64,000 bases of DNA, taken from the NCBI GenBank assembly GCA_946965045.2, contig OX337231.1:2170001-2234000 (forward strand), in the 5' to 3' direction. Below, in pieces: positions 1-9,764 of this stretch. Position numbers and translations under genes: made by a program. The DNA comes from Epithemia pelagica (taxonomy: Eukaryota > Bacillariophyta > Bacillariophyceae > Surirellales > Surirellaceae). A model generated the notes under the pieces. That model was not told where the DNA came from. It made no database searches and saw only the letters and a program-made list of their open reading frames with translations. The stretch's first letter is position 1; each line of letters begins with the position of its first letter.

Positions 1-1
1 C

Positions 2-568
2 TTTTCCGTCCGTCCTCAGGTCCGACCCCTTCCACCCTCTCTCAAGAATATTTATTTGGAATTGGCCACGGACCCCAATGTTCACTTTGATCCGGCCAAG
101 GGCGAAACGCCTCCCCAAACCTATTCCAATAATGCCATTCCGCCTCATGGCCATTTGATTCGTTGGGCACAACAAGGAGTCTTGCTGATCAATACTGTCT
201 GGTCGGTTCGACGAGGAAAGCCTCAGTCTCACCAAAAGCAGGGATGGGAACAAGTGACTTCGGCTATTTTACGAACCGTCTTGGCCTCCCGTCGCAAGGG
301 CAAGAAGGACGACAAGGTGGTCTTTTTGTTGTGGGGCAAACCGGCGTTGGAACGTGTGCAAAAGTTACAGGCCGATCTTTCCCGTGCCGTCATTTTGTCC
401 AGTTCGCATCCCAGTCCTCTGGGAGCGCGCAAAACCTCTACGCCCTTTATTGGCAGCCAATGTTTTGGCATGTGCAATTTCGCCCTGCAACGCATGTGCC
501 AGACGCCCATTGATTGGAATGTCGATGGACCTCTCCCTACAAACGACGGGACATTGGCCAGGGATTGA
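2..568 (+). CDS. UNG: Uracil-DNA glycosylase, C-terminal part (cut by window edge)
   Basis: The frame is open from base 2 to a TGA at 566-568, giving 188 residues, so the start lies left of the window. Family 1 uracil-DNA glycosylases excise uracil from DNA to start base-excision repair in nucleus and organelles. The visible part has the family's ordered landmarks: PPSLKNIY near the cut end, GVLLINTVWSVR followed by GW..VT, the core strand VVFLLWGKPA, and the DNA-intercalating loop HPSPLGA with FIGSQCF behind it. The catalytic water-activating segment (GQDPYH region) should lie upstream, outside the window. It ends tail-to-tail with the light-harvesting gene, 161 bp away. The family assignment is firm; organelle targeting cannot be judged without the N-terminus. 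Confidence 0.9.
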   Translation, partial: FSVRPQVRPLPPSLKNIYLELATDPNVHFDPAKGETPPQTYSNNAIPPHGHLIRWAQQGVLLINTVWSVRRGKPQSHQKQGWEQVTSAILRTVLASRRKGKKDDKVVFLLWGKPALERVQKLQADLSRAVILSSSHPSPLGARKTSTPFIGSQCFGMCNFALQRMCQTPIDWNVDGPLPTNDGTLARD

Positions 569-729
569 CGAGTCTATCTCATCCAAATACATCTTTTCGT
601 TGGAGTCTTCAATTGCAGTTTGTCTAGGAAAATTATCTACAGAGTTACTTATAACCAGTTCGAGAGAATGTCCGAATTGTGTGTCTCCTCTACTAGCCGC
701 TCACCGTCGTTTCCTTGCCTCATTTTCGT

Positions 730-1531
730 TTAGAAGAGGGGCTTGAAAAAGTAGGGAGTTTCGGCCACGACGGGAGATCGGTAGAGGGCTTCTTGGACGA
801 CAAAGCCCAAAATGGCCATCATGGCCAAACGACCATGTTTGATTTCCTTGGTCCTCATGGCCATTTGACCAGCCGAATCTCGAGGGAAAAAGCCAAGGGG
901 ATCAAAGCCACAATCACCGGCCGTGTAATCCTTACCCTTGCTTTCTCGGACCTTGTCATTTTCAATTTCGACAATGCCAGCCAAGAGAATGACCAAGACC
1001 CAGTACAAGGTGTCAACCTTGCCCAATCCACCATTCAACAAGGAAGGACTGGCACCGGTCTTGGTCAACAAGGTGGACATGCCCATGGCATCGGCCAAGG
1101 GCTTGTCAAACAATTCGGCCAAGGGCCAGCCCACAACAGCCAACATGGCCAAACGAGAATGTTTCAATTCCGCCTCGCGCATGTACATGAGACTGGCCTT
1201 GTCGGCACCCGCAAAGTTAAAGGGACTTTGGTGATGAAACAAGAAACAATGCCTCGCATTAGAAGGGAGACAACACAACAGAAATGTCGGTATGTGCGAT
1301 CCAGACAACTTACTCAAAGCCAACATCTCCGGCCATGGTACCATCCAACAACTTTGGTCTGGGCAAAAAGGGAAGGGAGGGAGACATGGATTTTTGCGAG
1401 GACGAGCCTTGTTCGTCTTCGTCAAAGAGAGCATAGCGTTGGACCGCGCTCGATGTAGAAGTCGATCGGCTGGAAGGGACAAAGGCTGTCACAGAGACCG
1501 TCGAGAGGAGAAGCAAAAAGGCCTTGAACAT
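730..1531 (-). CDS. Fucoxanthin chlorophyll a/c light-harvesting protein, two exons
   Basis: Exon 1 is 1314-1531 and exon 2 is 730-1225, joined across an 88-bp intron with donor GTAAGT and acceptor CACCAAAG. Splicing restores the family motif GDVGFDPFNFAG and gives 237 residues. The N-terminus is a signal peptide followed by VTAFVP, which fits the Ala-Phe cleavage motif of diatom bipartite plastid presequences. The mature protein has PFLPRP ahead of helix 1, the pigment-binding helix motif REAELKHSRLAMLA, and a matching third helix KEIKHGRLAMMA. It should bind fucoxanthin and chlorophyll a/c in the thylakoid. The PFLPxP and LDGTMAGDVGFDP start looks closer to Lhcr or Lhcq types than to Lhcf, but the subgroup needs a tree. 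Confidence 0.93.
1226..1313 (-). other. Intron of the light-harvesting gene
   Basis: This is an 88-bp GT-AG intron (GTAAGT...AAAG, minus strand). Without removal the exon 1 frame stops within a few codons. With removal GGC TTT GA joins T CCC and restores GFDP. Confidence 0.9.
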
Positions 1532-2078
1532 GATGATGGTGATGATGATATTAAGGATGGTTGTGTATGATAAAGATTTATGGCAACAGAGCGGGGGTTA
1601 GACGTTTGACAACAACTTTCACACCGCCAGCGCAGGAAAAGCGTGAGAGGAATGGAAATACAAGTATCTTGTGTGATGGCTGTTGGACCTTGCACACGAG
1701 CACGAGACACGTCGATAGCTCAGTCAGTCGTTGGTTGACTTCTGGGTTGACGGCGGCGTCGATCAAGAGAGATCGAGAAAGCGACTGCACATCAACACCG
1801 AGATACCAATCGTCGAACTTTTCTGATCTCATTGTTGTGTTGGAATGATGCGCTGTATGCGACTGACTCATCTTGCGACTGACTCACGCGCGCGCAAGCA
1901 CAGGCGGTCAGAGGGGCAACGGACAGACGCGTCGTGACGTATTAGACCCGAAGAACGATCCATCGGGTTTGCCACTCTGTTGTCATCGCATATCGCATAT
2001 TCTGCAGCGGGAGCGGAAGAGAAGTCGATCTTTGGGTATCAGGTATTAGACAGTCATCTATTGTCTTTATGCAACAAC
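1532..2078. promoter_or_regulatory. Divergent intergenic region
   Basis: These 547 bp separate two divergent start codons, that of the light-harvesting gene (minus) and that of the 2079 gene (plus), so both promoters should lie here. Short open frames on both strands have no recognisable content. I see no defined operator-like site. Confidence 0.5.
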
Positions 2079-2885
2079 ATGTTGACGATTCGTCAGTGGT
2101 GTCGTCCAAAGAGCTACAATCGTCTTGGCTCATTCCCCATTGTTCTTGATCAATTTCCAAAGCAACTGAGATTCCTTTCGTCCGACAGTCCGCCGTCCTC
2201 CTCGGCCAACGAGTGGGACGAACAACAAGAAGAACGTGAAATTCTACAAGAGACGGCGTACTTGGCACGATCCTTGTGTCGGTTGTGTTTTCGTTCCACT
2301 CGGTTGTTACGGGTGGCGAACGAGAATGATGAAAAGGAATTTCAACAACGCGAAGAAAAAGATTTGGCCGATCAAGAACAATTGCTTCGCGATCGTGCCG
2401 CCGATTCCAGACTCACATTCTTGTCCATGTTACCACCCGTCAATCGAGAAAAGGAACTGGCCTCACGATACGAATACTATTGTCAATATACGCGTGATTT
2501 GTTTCGGGCCGAAACGGATTGCTTTTCCTTTAGCTCGGATACTCGAACAGAAGGCTTGGATCAAACCAACTTGAACCGCTTTGTGCATCATCTTCGCAAC
2601 GGTGAGCAACAACGGAGATGGCTCCTCAAAGATATGAAGTACAAGGATCCCTACAGTAAGGCCTTGGACCTTGCACGGATCAAGAAATTACAAAAGCGTG
2701 GGGAGGCCTTTTTTGAGCGACGGCAACGTCGAATCTATGGCATGGACCAGGAGGACCAGTTTCTGGATCATGACGAAAAAGCGGAAGGAGATGTTGATCA
2801 CGACAATGAGGAATGGAAAGATTTTCATGATGATGAAGATGAAGACGACCATGAAATCTTTCAGAGAGGTCGACCCAGATTGTAG
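2079..2885 (+). CDS. Unknown protein, possibly mitochondrial, acidic C-terminus
   Basis: I do not recognise this 268-residue protein. The first ATG of the open frame is at 2079; the frame extends upstream to 1980 but without another ATG. The N-terminus (MLTIRQWCRPKSYNRLG) is rich in basic and hydroxylated residues and lacks acids, which would suit a mitochondrial transit peptide. Residues around 55-130 form a charged helical stretch beginning YLARSLCRLCFRSTRLL, loosely reminiscent of LYR-type helices but without a clear match. The last 35 residues are strongly acidic. It is tail-to-tail with the oxidoreductase gene, 69 bp away. Length and codon regularity support a real gene. No function is proposed. 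Confidence 0.7.
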   Translation: MLTIRQWCRPKSYNRLGSFPIVLDQFPKQLRFLSSDSPPSSSANEWDEQQEEREILQETAYLARSLCRLCFRSTRLLRVANENDEKEFQQREEKDLADQEQLLRDRAADSRLTFLSMLPPVNREKELASRYEYYCQYTRDLFRAETDCFSFSSDTRTEGLDQTNLNRFVHHLRNGEQQRRWLLKDMKYKDPYSKALDLARIKKLQKRGEAFFERRQRRIYGMDQEDQFLDHDEKAEGDVDHDNEEWKDFHDDEDEDDHEIFQRGRPRL

Positions 2886-2954
2886 ATTCTGTTTTCGAGG
2901 AAAATTGGACACCACCAAAGCCACGCTTTTTTGCGAAATACCTTTCGGACCGCT

Positions 2955-4791
2955 TTACAATCGAGATCGCAACGTTGATCTTGGGGTCGGTTTTGTATCT
3001 TTGGAGGGAAATGTTTTGCACGCATAATGTGTGTCTTCATTGAGGATCCGATCAAACAACAAGTCACCAAATGCGACAGAGGGAGGGTAGAATCCACCAC
3101 AAGAACCGCTCGTTTGGTTGGAGGCGGAAATGGGCAAGTCGCATTCATTTGTATGGGCCAAACACAGGGCCGCTTCGACCATCATGCGTGCCGTTTCCAA
3201 ACATCCCACGTCTTTGGTAAAGTACAAGGCCACTTGTACCCGATTTCCATGGACACCCACACCCTCTCCCGTAATGTATTGATAGTTTTTGGTTTCCATA
3301 CGTTCTTGACTAGGCCCTTGACCGGGTTGGAAAAATACAAATCGTTTCAGCAAGTCATGGGTTAGGGGATTGCCCATGAGGATCATCATGGAGACGGCTC
3401 CACCAAAATAATTGCAAAAGGCGGTCCGGAAATTGGGAACCACTTGCTGTTCCGAGTACGTCAAGTGGGTGTGTCCAACTTGTCGGAGGGCATGACTCCA
3501 TTGTACCACCTTGGCATTGACACCCGCCATGACAAACGGAAGCGTCCAACGACCACGTTTGTCACCATGACGATCCCATGGAGAATTGGACGGCGCAATA
3601 AAGGTGGGCAAATTGGCTTTGAGACGGTATTTGCTTTTTCGTCGTCGTATTGTTCGTTTGGGAATGTCAGCACGATTGACATCATCTTGTTCTACCGGTA
3701 CACGCAATAGGGGATCAATTGAAATCGTCTCTGCCGACGGAGAAGAAGATGATGATGATGACATGGGTGGCGTGTCCAATTTGCCCTCGGCCGAGGCATT
3801 GAGGGTGGCCAGGGTCCCACCTGGAGCGGTGAGTCGGAATTCATCCCAAAATGTGACCGACTCCAAATCATCCTGGCAGTCACGACGTAGCAATTGTTGC
3901 ATCTTCCACACCAAATAATCCCAGGGCACGGAATCGTGACCACAAAAGGGAACCAAGATTGCACCCGTTTGTTCGGCCGTACTTTGCCATTGCGCAATCA
4001 TGGAACGAACCCAGTCGGCTTCACCTGTAGAGAGAGAGAGGGAGTGATCGTGGCAATACTTAGTTTTGTCGTGGACCAAATCAAACACTCATCTCTCACA
4101 ATAACAGAGCTGCGGGATCACTCTTCGTTACGGACGTACCGGTAATGTCTACATAATGGGTTCCATACTTGGCACAAAATTCCACCACATGAGACCCGTA
4201 CAAGCCATAGGGTCCAGCCGTGGTCGCCACGACGCGGGCATGGGCCACCAACTGTGGCAAGGTTTCGGGGACCAAGGTATCCACCACCACAAGTTCGGGG
4301 ACAGCCTCGTCATTGTTTTGCCACTGTCCACCAAAGTCACGAATCAATTCTCGTTGCAATGCTTCCAACTTGGATCGAGAACGACCGGCCATGGCCCACT
4401 TGACTCTGCGTCGTTGCGAACGAGAATTCCGTTGATTGTAGGTTTGTGCCAGATAACGAGCTGCCAGTCGACCCGTAAAACCCGTCACTCCCAAGAGTAC
4501 CACATCATAACGTCGTTTCGGTCGAGGAATCACCTTGCTTGGAACGTGACCGGAATCCAATGGTGGTGGTCGTCGTCGAGACGACTGGTCCTTCTGTTTG
4601 CGGTCCGAAGATGGTTGGACAGCATTCCACAAGGCCTTGCCACTTTGATACGCCACCGAAAGGGGCAAGGCCGTCACAGACAAGACAGGAAGCATGGTGG
4701 CCGTGGCCACAAAATCCGACCAGGAGGACCCCGGTGGTCGATGTCGGGCATGGCGAGGAATATCCACTGGCTGCTCTAACAATGAATTCAT
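2955..4791 (-). CDS. Saccharopine dehydrogenase-like oxidoreductase, two exons
   Basis: Exon 1 is 4140-4791 and exon 2 is 2955-4024, with a 115-bp intron (donor GTACGT, acceptor CTCTACAG), coding 573 residues. The Rossmann start is clear at about residue 93: YDVVLLGVTGFTGRLAARYL. It is followed by MAGRSRSKLEAL, the VVVDT segment, and ATTAGPYGLYGSHVVEFCA with YGTHYVDITGE across the splice, then GHDSVPWD. This order is that of the SCCPDH-like or trans-acting enoyl reductase group, NAD(P)-binding proteins often linked to lipid droplets or lipid synthesis; true lysine-pathway saccharopine dehydrogenase is a different branch. The C-terminal GGFYPPSVAFGDLLFDR is also typical. An acidic and serine-rich insert lies near residues 270-300. 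The last 25 residues look unconserved, so the 3' end may differ. Confidence 0.85.
4025..4139 (-). other. Intron of the oxidoreductase gene
   Basis: This GT-AG intron on the minus strand has donor GTACGT and a CT-rich tract before CTACAG. It joins ACC G to GT GAA, giving DITGEADW. Confidence 0.85.
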
Positions 4792-5369
4792 GATCCTCTA
4801 GCAAAACCTCGGTCGGTACTCTCCAAGCACAAGTCTATTCCCACGACTTCCCACGGCAAGCAACGAGCTCTGGATTTTGTTTGACAGAGTAATTGAACTC
4901 CTCAACACTCAACATATATCGTAGCGAAATAGCTATCGATCTACCGATGATCATGCGATCTACGTCAGCATGTTCAGTCAAAATTGAAGCCAATGCCTAT
5001 CTCATTTTTGTGCATCTGCCGTGTAAGTGCGACAGCAAAAGTAGAGGAATCTTACCTTTGTACACTTCACGCTATAGTCATCATTTCTTGTGCAGAATAC
5101 ACCCCAGAGATCCTATGTGATATTGACCAGCAGGGAGTATTTTCATATTTTGATTATAAGAATCTTTGAGCAACATCTACACGATATTTACCGCTGGGGA
5201 CAAGGTGCTTCTCCTATGCATTTTTCAACTTTCTGCAGTCTGTGCTCATTTTTTTTGTGACGGAAACTTTTCAAACAACAATGCTCCTCGAAAACGAAAA
5301 TGGAGGAGCAATCCTCTCGTCCTCTCACAAAAACATTAACCAAACAAACGCCAAACCAATTCATTCACC
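4792..5369. promoter_or_regulatory. Divergent intergenic region
   Basis: These 578 bp lie between the oxidoreductase start (minus) and the ankyrin gene start (plus). They are AT-rich with only short frames and presumably hold both promoters. No specific site was recognised. Confidence 0.45.
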
Positions 5370-5963
5370 ATGTTCGCAGCACCTTCAGATCTCAGCCGAG
5401 CAATCACCCGTGGAAAGTGGTCCTTGGCATCGAAATTGGCCAAACAATTTCCCGAACAAGCCCGAAAAACGTCCAACCGTGAAGGGTTGTTCGATGGACG
5501 GACCAACGCCAAAGTATATCCGATTCATGAAGCTCTGGTGGCAAATGCTCCCCTCAGTTGTATCAAGGCCCTGGTGGAAGCTTATCCGGCCAGTCTCACC
5601 AAAAAAGAGTCCTCGTTTCATCGATTGCCATTGCACTGCGCCTGTCGCAAGAATGCCGATCCTGCCGTCATTGCCTATCTGGTGAAAAAGAATAAGAAAG
5701 CATGTTTGGAGGAAGATTCCCTTCAACGCCTTCCGGTGCATTATGCATTGACCAATGGAGCCAACCCTCAAGTGGTATCCATCTTGGTCAAGGCGGATCC
5801 AGCATCGGTGCGTGGCTGCGACTACTCGGGCTGGACACCGGTCCATGTGGCCCTCAATGTGTGTGCACCACCCACCACAGTGGCCAGCATGCTCAAGGCC
5901 TTTCCAGAATCCGTCATGCTCAAAACAAACAAGCACACGAGCATTCGAAGCGTGATACCCTAA
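5370..5963 (+). CDS. Ankyrin-repeat-like protein, possibly truncated by a stop
   Basis: ATG at 5370 opens 197 residues. Four or five ankyrin-like units of the diatom type can be seen: VYPIHEALVANAPLSCIKALVEAYP, RLPLHCACRKNADPAVIAYLV, RLPVHYALTNGANPQVVSILV and WTPVHVALNVCAPPTTVASML. Such repeats mediate protein binding; no catalytic domain is attached. The frame stops at 5961-5963, but the same frame resumes directly with a helical, protein-like stretch (YRQEHRQLIEETQKVV) to a TAG at 6087-6089. This suggests either a nonsense or frameshift lesion near 5925-5963 or a very short unrecognised intron. The repeat region is confident; the end of the gene is not. Confidence 0.75.
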   Translation: MFAAPSDLSRAITRGKWSLASKLAKQFPEQARKTSNREGLFDGRTNAKVYPIHEALVANAPLSCIKALVEAYPASLTKKESSFHRLPLHCACRKNADPAVIAYLVKKNKKACLEEDSLQRLPVHYALTNGANPQVVSILVKADPASVRGCDYSGWTPVHVALNVCAPPTTVASMLKAFPESVMLKTNKHTSIRSVIP

Positions 5964-6534
5964 AGCAGTCCCTATCGCCAGGAACACCGACAATTGATCG
6001 AGGAGACACAAAAAGTGGTCCAACTGGACTTGCACTTGCCTTCCTTGCGTTATAACTCCATGCGGGCCAGTCGATTGATGATGGTTTAGAGCAACGAAAA
6101 CTACGATGCCCACCTGTAATTTTGCTACATAACATCTTTGAATACATTGACTTCAAACGCACAGAGCTCTAGGAAGGAAATCATCTACTAGAGTAGTAGA
6201 GTTCCAATGCTACAAAGGCAGTGCGATTCACGCTAGCCGACAGCTATAGGAGTGGCTTTATGTTTTGAAAGAAGAAACAAAAGATACTCCCCCTACTCGC
6301 GTATCTTCAGAAAATCCAATTGGTATCGCATTAAAGGGAACTCTCGTGGCCCATTCTCGTTATTTTCTTTTCTAGAGATCAATCCAATGTCATGCTCTTC
6401 GATTAGATACTCAAGCCCGCAAAACGGATGGACGGGAGCTCATCGTGGATTGTTAGAATATGACTCCTCGTTCATCGCTTCACCAGTGGCGCAAGAACTG
6501 TGGATTCATCCCGACGAGGGGTTCCACTAACGAA
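5964..6534. other. Ankyrin gene remnant and intergenic region
   Basis: Positions 5964-6089 hold the apparent in-frame continuation of the ankyrin gene. From 6090 to the stop codon of the TIR-GGDEF gene I see no gene, only short frames. Confidence 0.4.
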
Positions 6535-8496
6535 CTAGTACTTGGCTTTTCGATGCTTGGCATGTTTCAATGACTGTTCGGCTTCTTGAAAAAATTCGAC
6601 AGCCGTCATTCCTTGTCTGTGTTTGGCGTATCCAAAAGACGCCGTAGTTTGAACGGGGCGATTTTCCATGTCCAGGATCCCATTCAACGAGCTAGATATG
6701 GCTAGGATCACTTTTTGGATCTCCTCATCGACACTTGCTCGTATGAGTAAACAAAATTCATCCCCTCCATATCGGTACACCTTGTTTGGATACTGGACGA
6801 CACTTTGTAGTTTTTGACCAACTTGCCGCAAGACGTGATCGCCATAGAGTAGAGATGTCTTGTTGAAATCTTTAAAGTTGTCAATATCGAGAATGACCAA
6901 AAACTCAAAATCAAGATTTGACATATCACGCCAGAAGCACCCTTGGTCTTCCAATCGCGTTAGGAAATCAGCATTGCTCAAGGGAGGAGGATGGCAATCA
7001 AAGACACGTAGATTTTCAACAATATCGACCGAGTGTGCCATCTTGGAAACTTCTTCAATTTCAGAGTCTTTATAGTCTTCGTTTGGATAACTTGTTAGCT
7101 GGATCGCTCCGAACGGTACATCCTTTCGTAAAAGCGGGACAATCAGCAGGTTGACATGGTTGGTCGACTTTGGATCCTTCATTGCAAATGGAGTGTGCTT
7201 GCCATTCACAAAAATCGCTTCCGATAAATACGATATCTTGCCACGTTCCCCACTGCAGGGAAAGGAGAGAAACGGTTTGGAAGGCGATTTGGAACCCGCC
7301 CAATCTCGAAACATTCGGCCCGTGCTCGAGTCTTTACCCACGGCAAACAGGCACATGACCAGAGGGGTTGATGTTTCTTGCGTGGAGTTCACCCCCGTTG
7401 GAGGCGTAAAGAGAAAGAAGGTGGCAATTCTGGTCGTCCGTCTCAGAAATCTACCAAGAAAGTCCATGAATAACGCATCGACTCGTTCATGAAGGCGTGC
7501 TACATGTTGATGAGTCCAAAGGGCGTTTCTTGTAACGTCAAAGACCTTGAGTACCGACTCATCAATCGACAAGTCTACTTTGCGCCGTTTGTTTCGTGCG
7601 ACTGTCTGGATCCGTTGTCGTGCCTCTTCCATTCGTTCCTGGAACTTTACCCGGTAGGAGGGGCTCCAATCCCATTGGTCGGATCGAATCCATTTCTGTT
7701 GAAAGGCTTGGACGGCCAGTCGCACACTGTCACGGCGCAAAAGGGTCGCCAAGTTTTCCAAGGCATCGAAATTGGACAAGGAATGTTGCTTCTTCCATGC
7801 CAGCAAAACGTCGAGAATCGAATCTTCGTCTCGCTCGAGAAACTCCTTGGCCGTACGGTAATCTGCCGCCACAAAGTAGTTTTGGGCCAAATCCAAGAAA
7901 CTCACCCCCAACGTAGGGCCCAAAATGGTTGGTTGACTTGGGTCCGTCAAGGCCTTGCACGCTATATCTGCAATTTGATGGGCCATTTCCAAGAAGGTCC
8001 TTCTCTGAATTTGATGGACTTTGTACTCGGTGGTATTTTCCAAAAAGGATTGAACCGTATGATCATCCAACAGTGTATCCACAGTCTCTTCCAAACAAAT
8101 GAATCGAACCTTGATTCGGGGCCCTTCCACTCCACCTACGGCGGCTCGATCCATTTCCCGAAAGCTTTGTAGCTCGGCCACACACGCGGTGCGCTGAAAG
8201 TAGCGTCGTGTCAAGAGGCACAGCGCCACGCCATTGCCGCGGAGTTGCAAAATGGCGTCGGCGAGACCATTGTGGAGATGGCCTTCCAGTCGCTCATCGA
8301 GAAAGACACTGGCGACCCGGAACTGTTGACGGCATCGCTGGTGAATCGAGGATTCTACCAGGCGAGCCAACTGTCGAACCGATCGATCCTGGTCGGAATC
8401 CGAGAGAGGGATTCCTAAACTCTCCACCGCATCTTCACCTCCATGAAAGCTCAGAAACACGTCATATCGCTTTTTGTTGTTTACTTCATGTGACAT
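6535..8496 (-). CDS. TIR-GAF-GGDEF fusion protein (putative diguanylate cyclase)
   Basis: This intronless frame codes 653 residues. The start is ATG at 8496; the frame extends 14 codons further only to a GTG behind a stop. Residues 10-150 are a TIR domain beginning RYDVFLSFHGGED. The segment RRYFQRTACVAEL puts a glutamate (E108) where TIR NADases carry the catalytic one. Residues about 340-492 resemble a GAF domain, ending LLIVPLLRKDVPFGAIQLTS. The C-terminus is a GGDEF domain: ILDIDNFKDFN (metal Asp 537, base-contacting Asn 545), YGDHVL (Asp 553) and an intact RYGGDEF at 577-581. The inhibitory RxxD site is replaced by QYPN. GGDEF enzymes make cyclic di-GMP from two GTP and are mostly bacterial. 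The loop before GD is one residue shorter than usual, so activity is plausible but unproven. Flanking genes are eukaryotic, arguing against contamination. Confidence 0.88.
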   Translation of the reverse strand: MSHEVNNKKRYDVFLSFHGGEDAVESLGIPLSDSDQDRSVRQLARLVESSIHQRCRQQFRVASVFLDERLEGHLHNGLADAILQLRGNGVALCLLTRRYFQRTACVAELQSFREMDRAAVGGVEGPRIKVRFICLEETVDTLLDDHTVQSFLENTTEYKVHQIQRRTFLEMAHQIADIACKALTDPSQPTILGPTLGVSFLDLAQNYFVAADYRTAKEFLERDEDSILDVLLAWKKQHSLSNFDALENLATLLRRDSVRLAVQAFQQKWIRSDQWDWSPSYRVKFQERMEEARQRIQTVARNKRRKVDLSIDESVLKVFDVTRNALWTHQHVARLHERVDALFMDFLGRFLRRTTRIATFFLFTPPTGVNSTQETSTPLVMCLFAVGKDSSTGRMFRDWAGSKSPSKPFLSFPCSGERGKISYLSEAIFVNGKHTPFAMKDPKSTNHVNLLIVPLLRKDVPFGAIQLTSYPNEDYKDSEIEEVSKMAHSVDIVENLRVFDCHPPPLSNADFLTRLEDQGCFWRDMSNLDFEFLVILDIDNFKDFNKTSLLYGDHVLRQVGQKLQSVVQYPNKVYRYGGDEFCLLIRASVDEEIQKVILAISSSLNGILDMENRPVQTTASFGYAKHRQGMTAVEFFQEAEQSLKHAKHRKAKY

Positions 8497-9764
8497 GAAT
8501 GCCGGTTCAAGTGTCGGAGATGCGTCTATCCATACCACTGGTTAGATTCCGACGATGGTTGCCTTTTGGATGTGCTGCCCATTCAAAATTCAAACTATAT
8601 TTTTGTTGCATTCCAATCCGTGTCGGAAGAAGTCTCTCATGGTTGTTAGCGGACTCTTGCAAACAAACAAACGTGCATGATTTACAAGACATTCAGCGTG
8701 ATGGATATCAAACGCTGGGCAATAGGAAATATGCCAACCGACTGAGAGATAGAGGAGTCTATCCAACACGCTCGATTATTATTATTTCTTTTACCAAAGT
8801 GACATCAAAGGAACGACCGACACCGTGGAACGAGAGCATGTGCAACGGAGACATGGTCACTCCTTTCAACGACTTTTCTCCACTTTCAACAGCTCTCTTC
8901 CAAGATCCAACATCCAACAGTCCAAGTCTTGATTTCTTGAACGGAGCAACGGACATGACCTCTCGATCCGTTCCTTTCTTTCTCTCCAAGTTTCTGCCGT
9001 TGCTACGATGGTTGGTGGACTCCGCCGCCCATCACCAGTCGTTCGAGGATGGGGTCCAAGACCAAGATCAGCCTCGCCGACCGCCGACCACGAGACACAA
9101 GACTAAACCTCTTTGTTTACCAAAGAGTACGTGTCTCCCGCACGTTTGAGCATCAATCGTCTGTCGTCTGGCACGTCCAAACTTCGGACTAGTGTGTCTC
9201 GAAAAAAGACATGGTCGCCGAACGCCGAACACGAATTCCTTCCTACGCTCAAGCGTGATAACGTGATTAATAGTTTGAAGTTGTAATGAAATATTTACAT
9301 TATCACGATAGGTTGTGATTTCCATTCTTGTTTGGGGGTTCGGAATGGCCCAATCCCCCACAACACCTGCCAGTTGGCGAATGTCACGCCGTGGCCACGC
9401 AATCGTATTCGTAGACGAGAACGAAAACGAACCCAAGAGTTGCGTTTGCGATCCACCCAAAGTTTGGGGGCCCAACGGACATGGGCGCGCGCTTTTCCTA
9501 CCAATTTACAAGAGACTTCGCCATCCCACATCCCACACTACTCTTTTTTGGCTCTACTTACACTTTGGCGCCGAAACTTGCTTTCGGGTCACCGAACTTT
9601 CGCCCCACCACCGCCATCGAAATCCATCTCGTCTCGTTCTGGTTTGTAGCTTGTTGTAGTTGGGTTTTGCACCCGAGTCTCTCTTTTCTTTTAGCAATCA
9701 CCACACCACACCGTCTCATTGAAACCACAAACAAAACGACACACTACACCCAGTTTCGAGTATC
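8497..9764. other. Intergenic region between divergent genes
   Basis: These 1.27 kb separate the TIR-GGDEF start (minus) and the 9765 gene start (plus). Long overlapping frames on both strands (for example 8499-9149 plus) have no protein-like composition. Promoters of both genes should lie here; nothing more specific was recognised. Confidence 0.4.

Noticed and set aside
8497-8538. Extending the TIR-GGDEF protein by 14 residues to a GTG
   Set aside because: GTG starts are not expected in nuclear diatom genes; ATG at 8496 lies just before the TIR domain.
8499-9149. 216-codon plus-strand frame upstream of the TIR-GGDEF gene
   Set aside because: Composition is not protein-like, there is no family motif, and it overlaps the promoter of the divergent gene.
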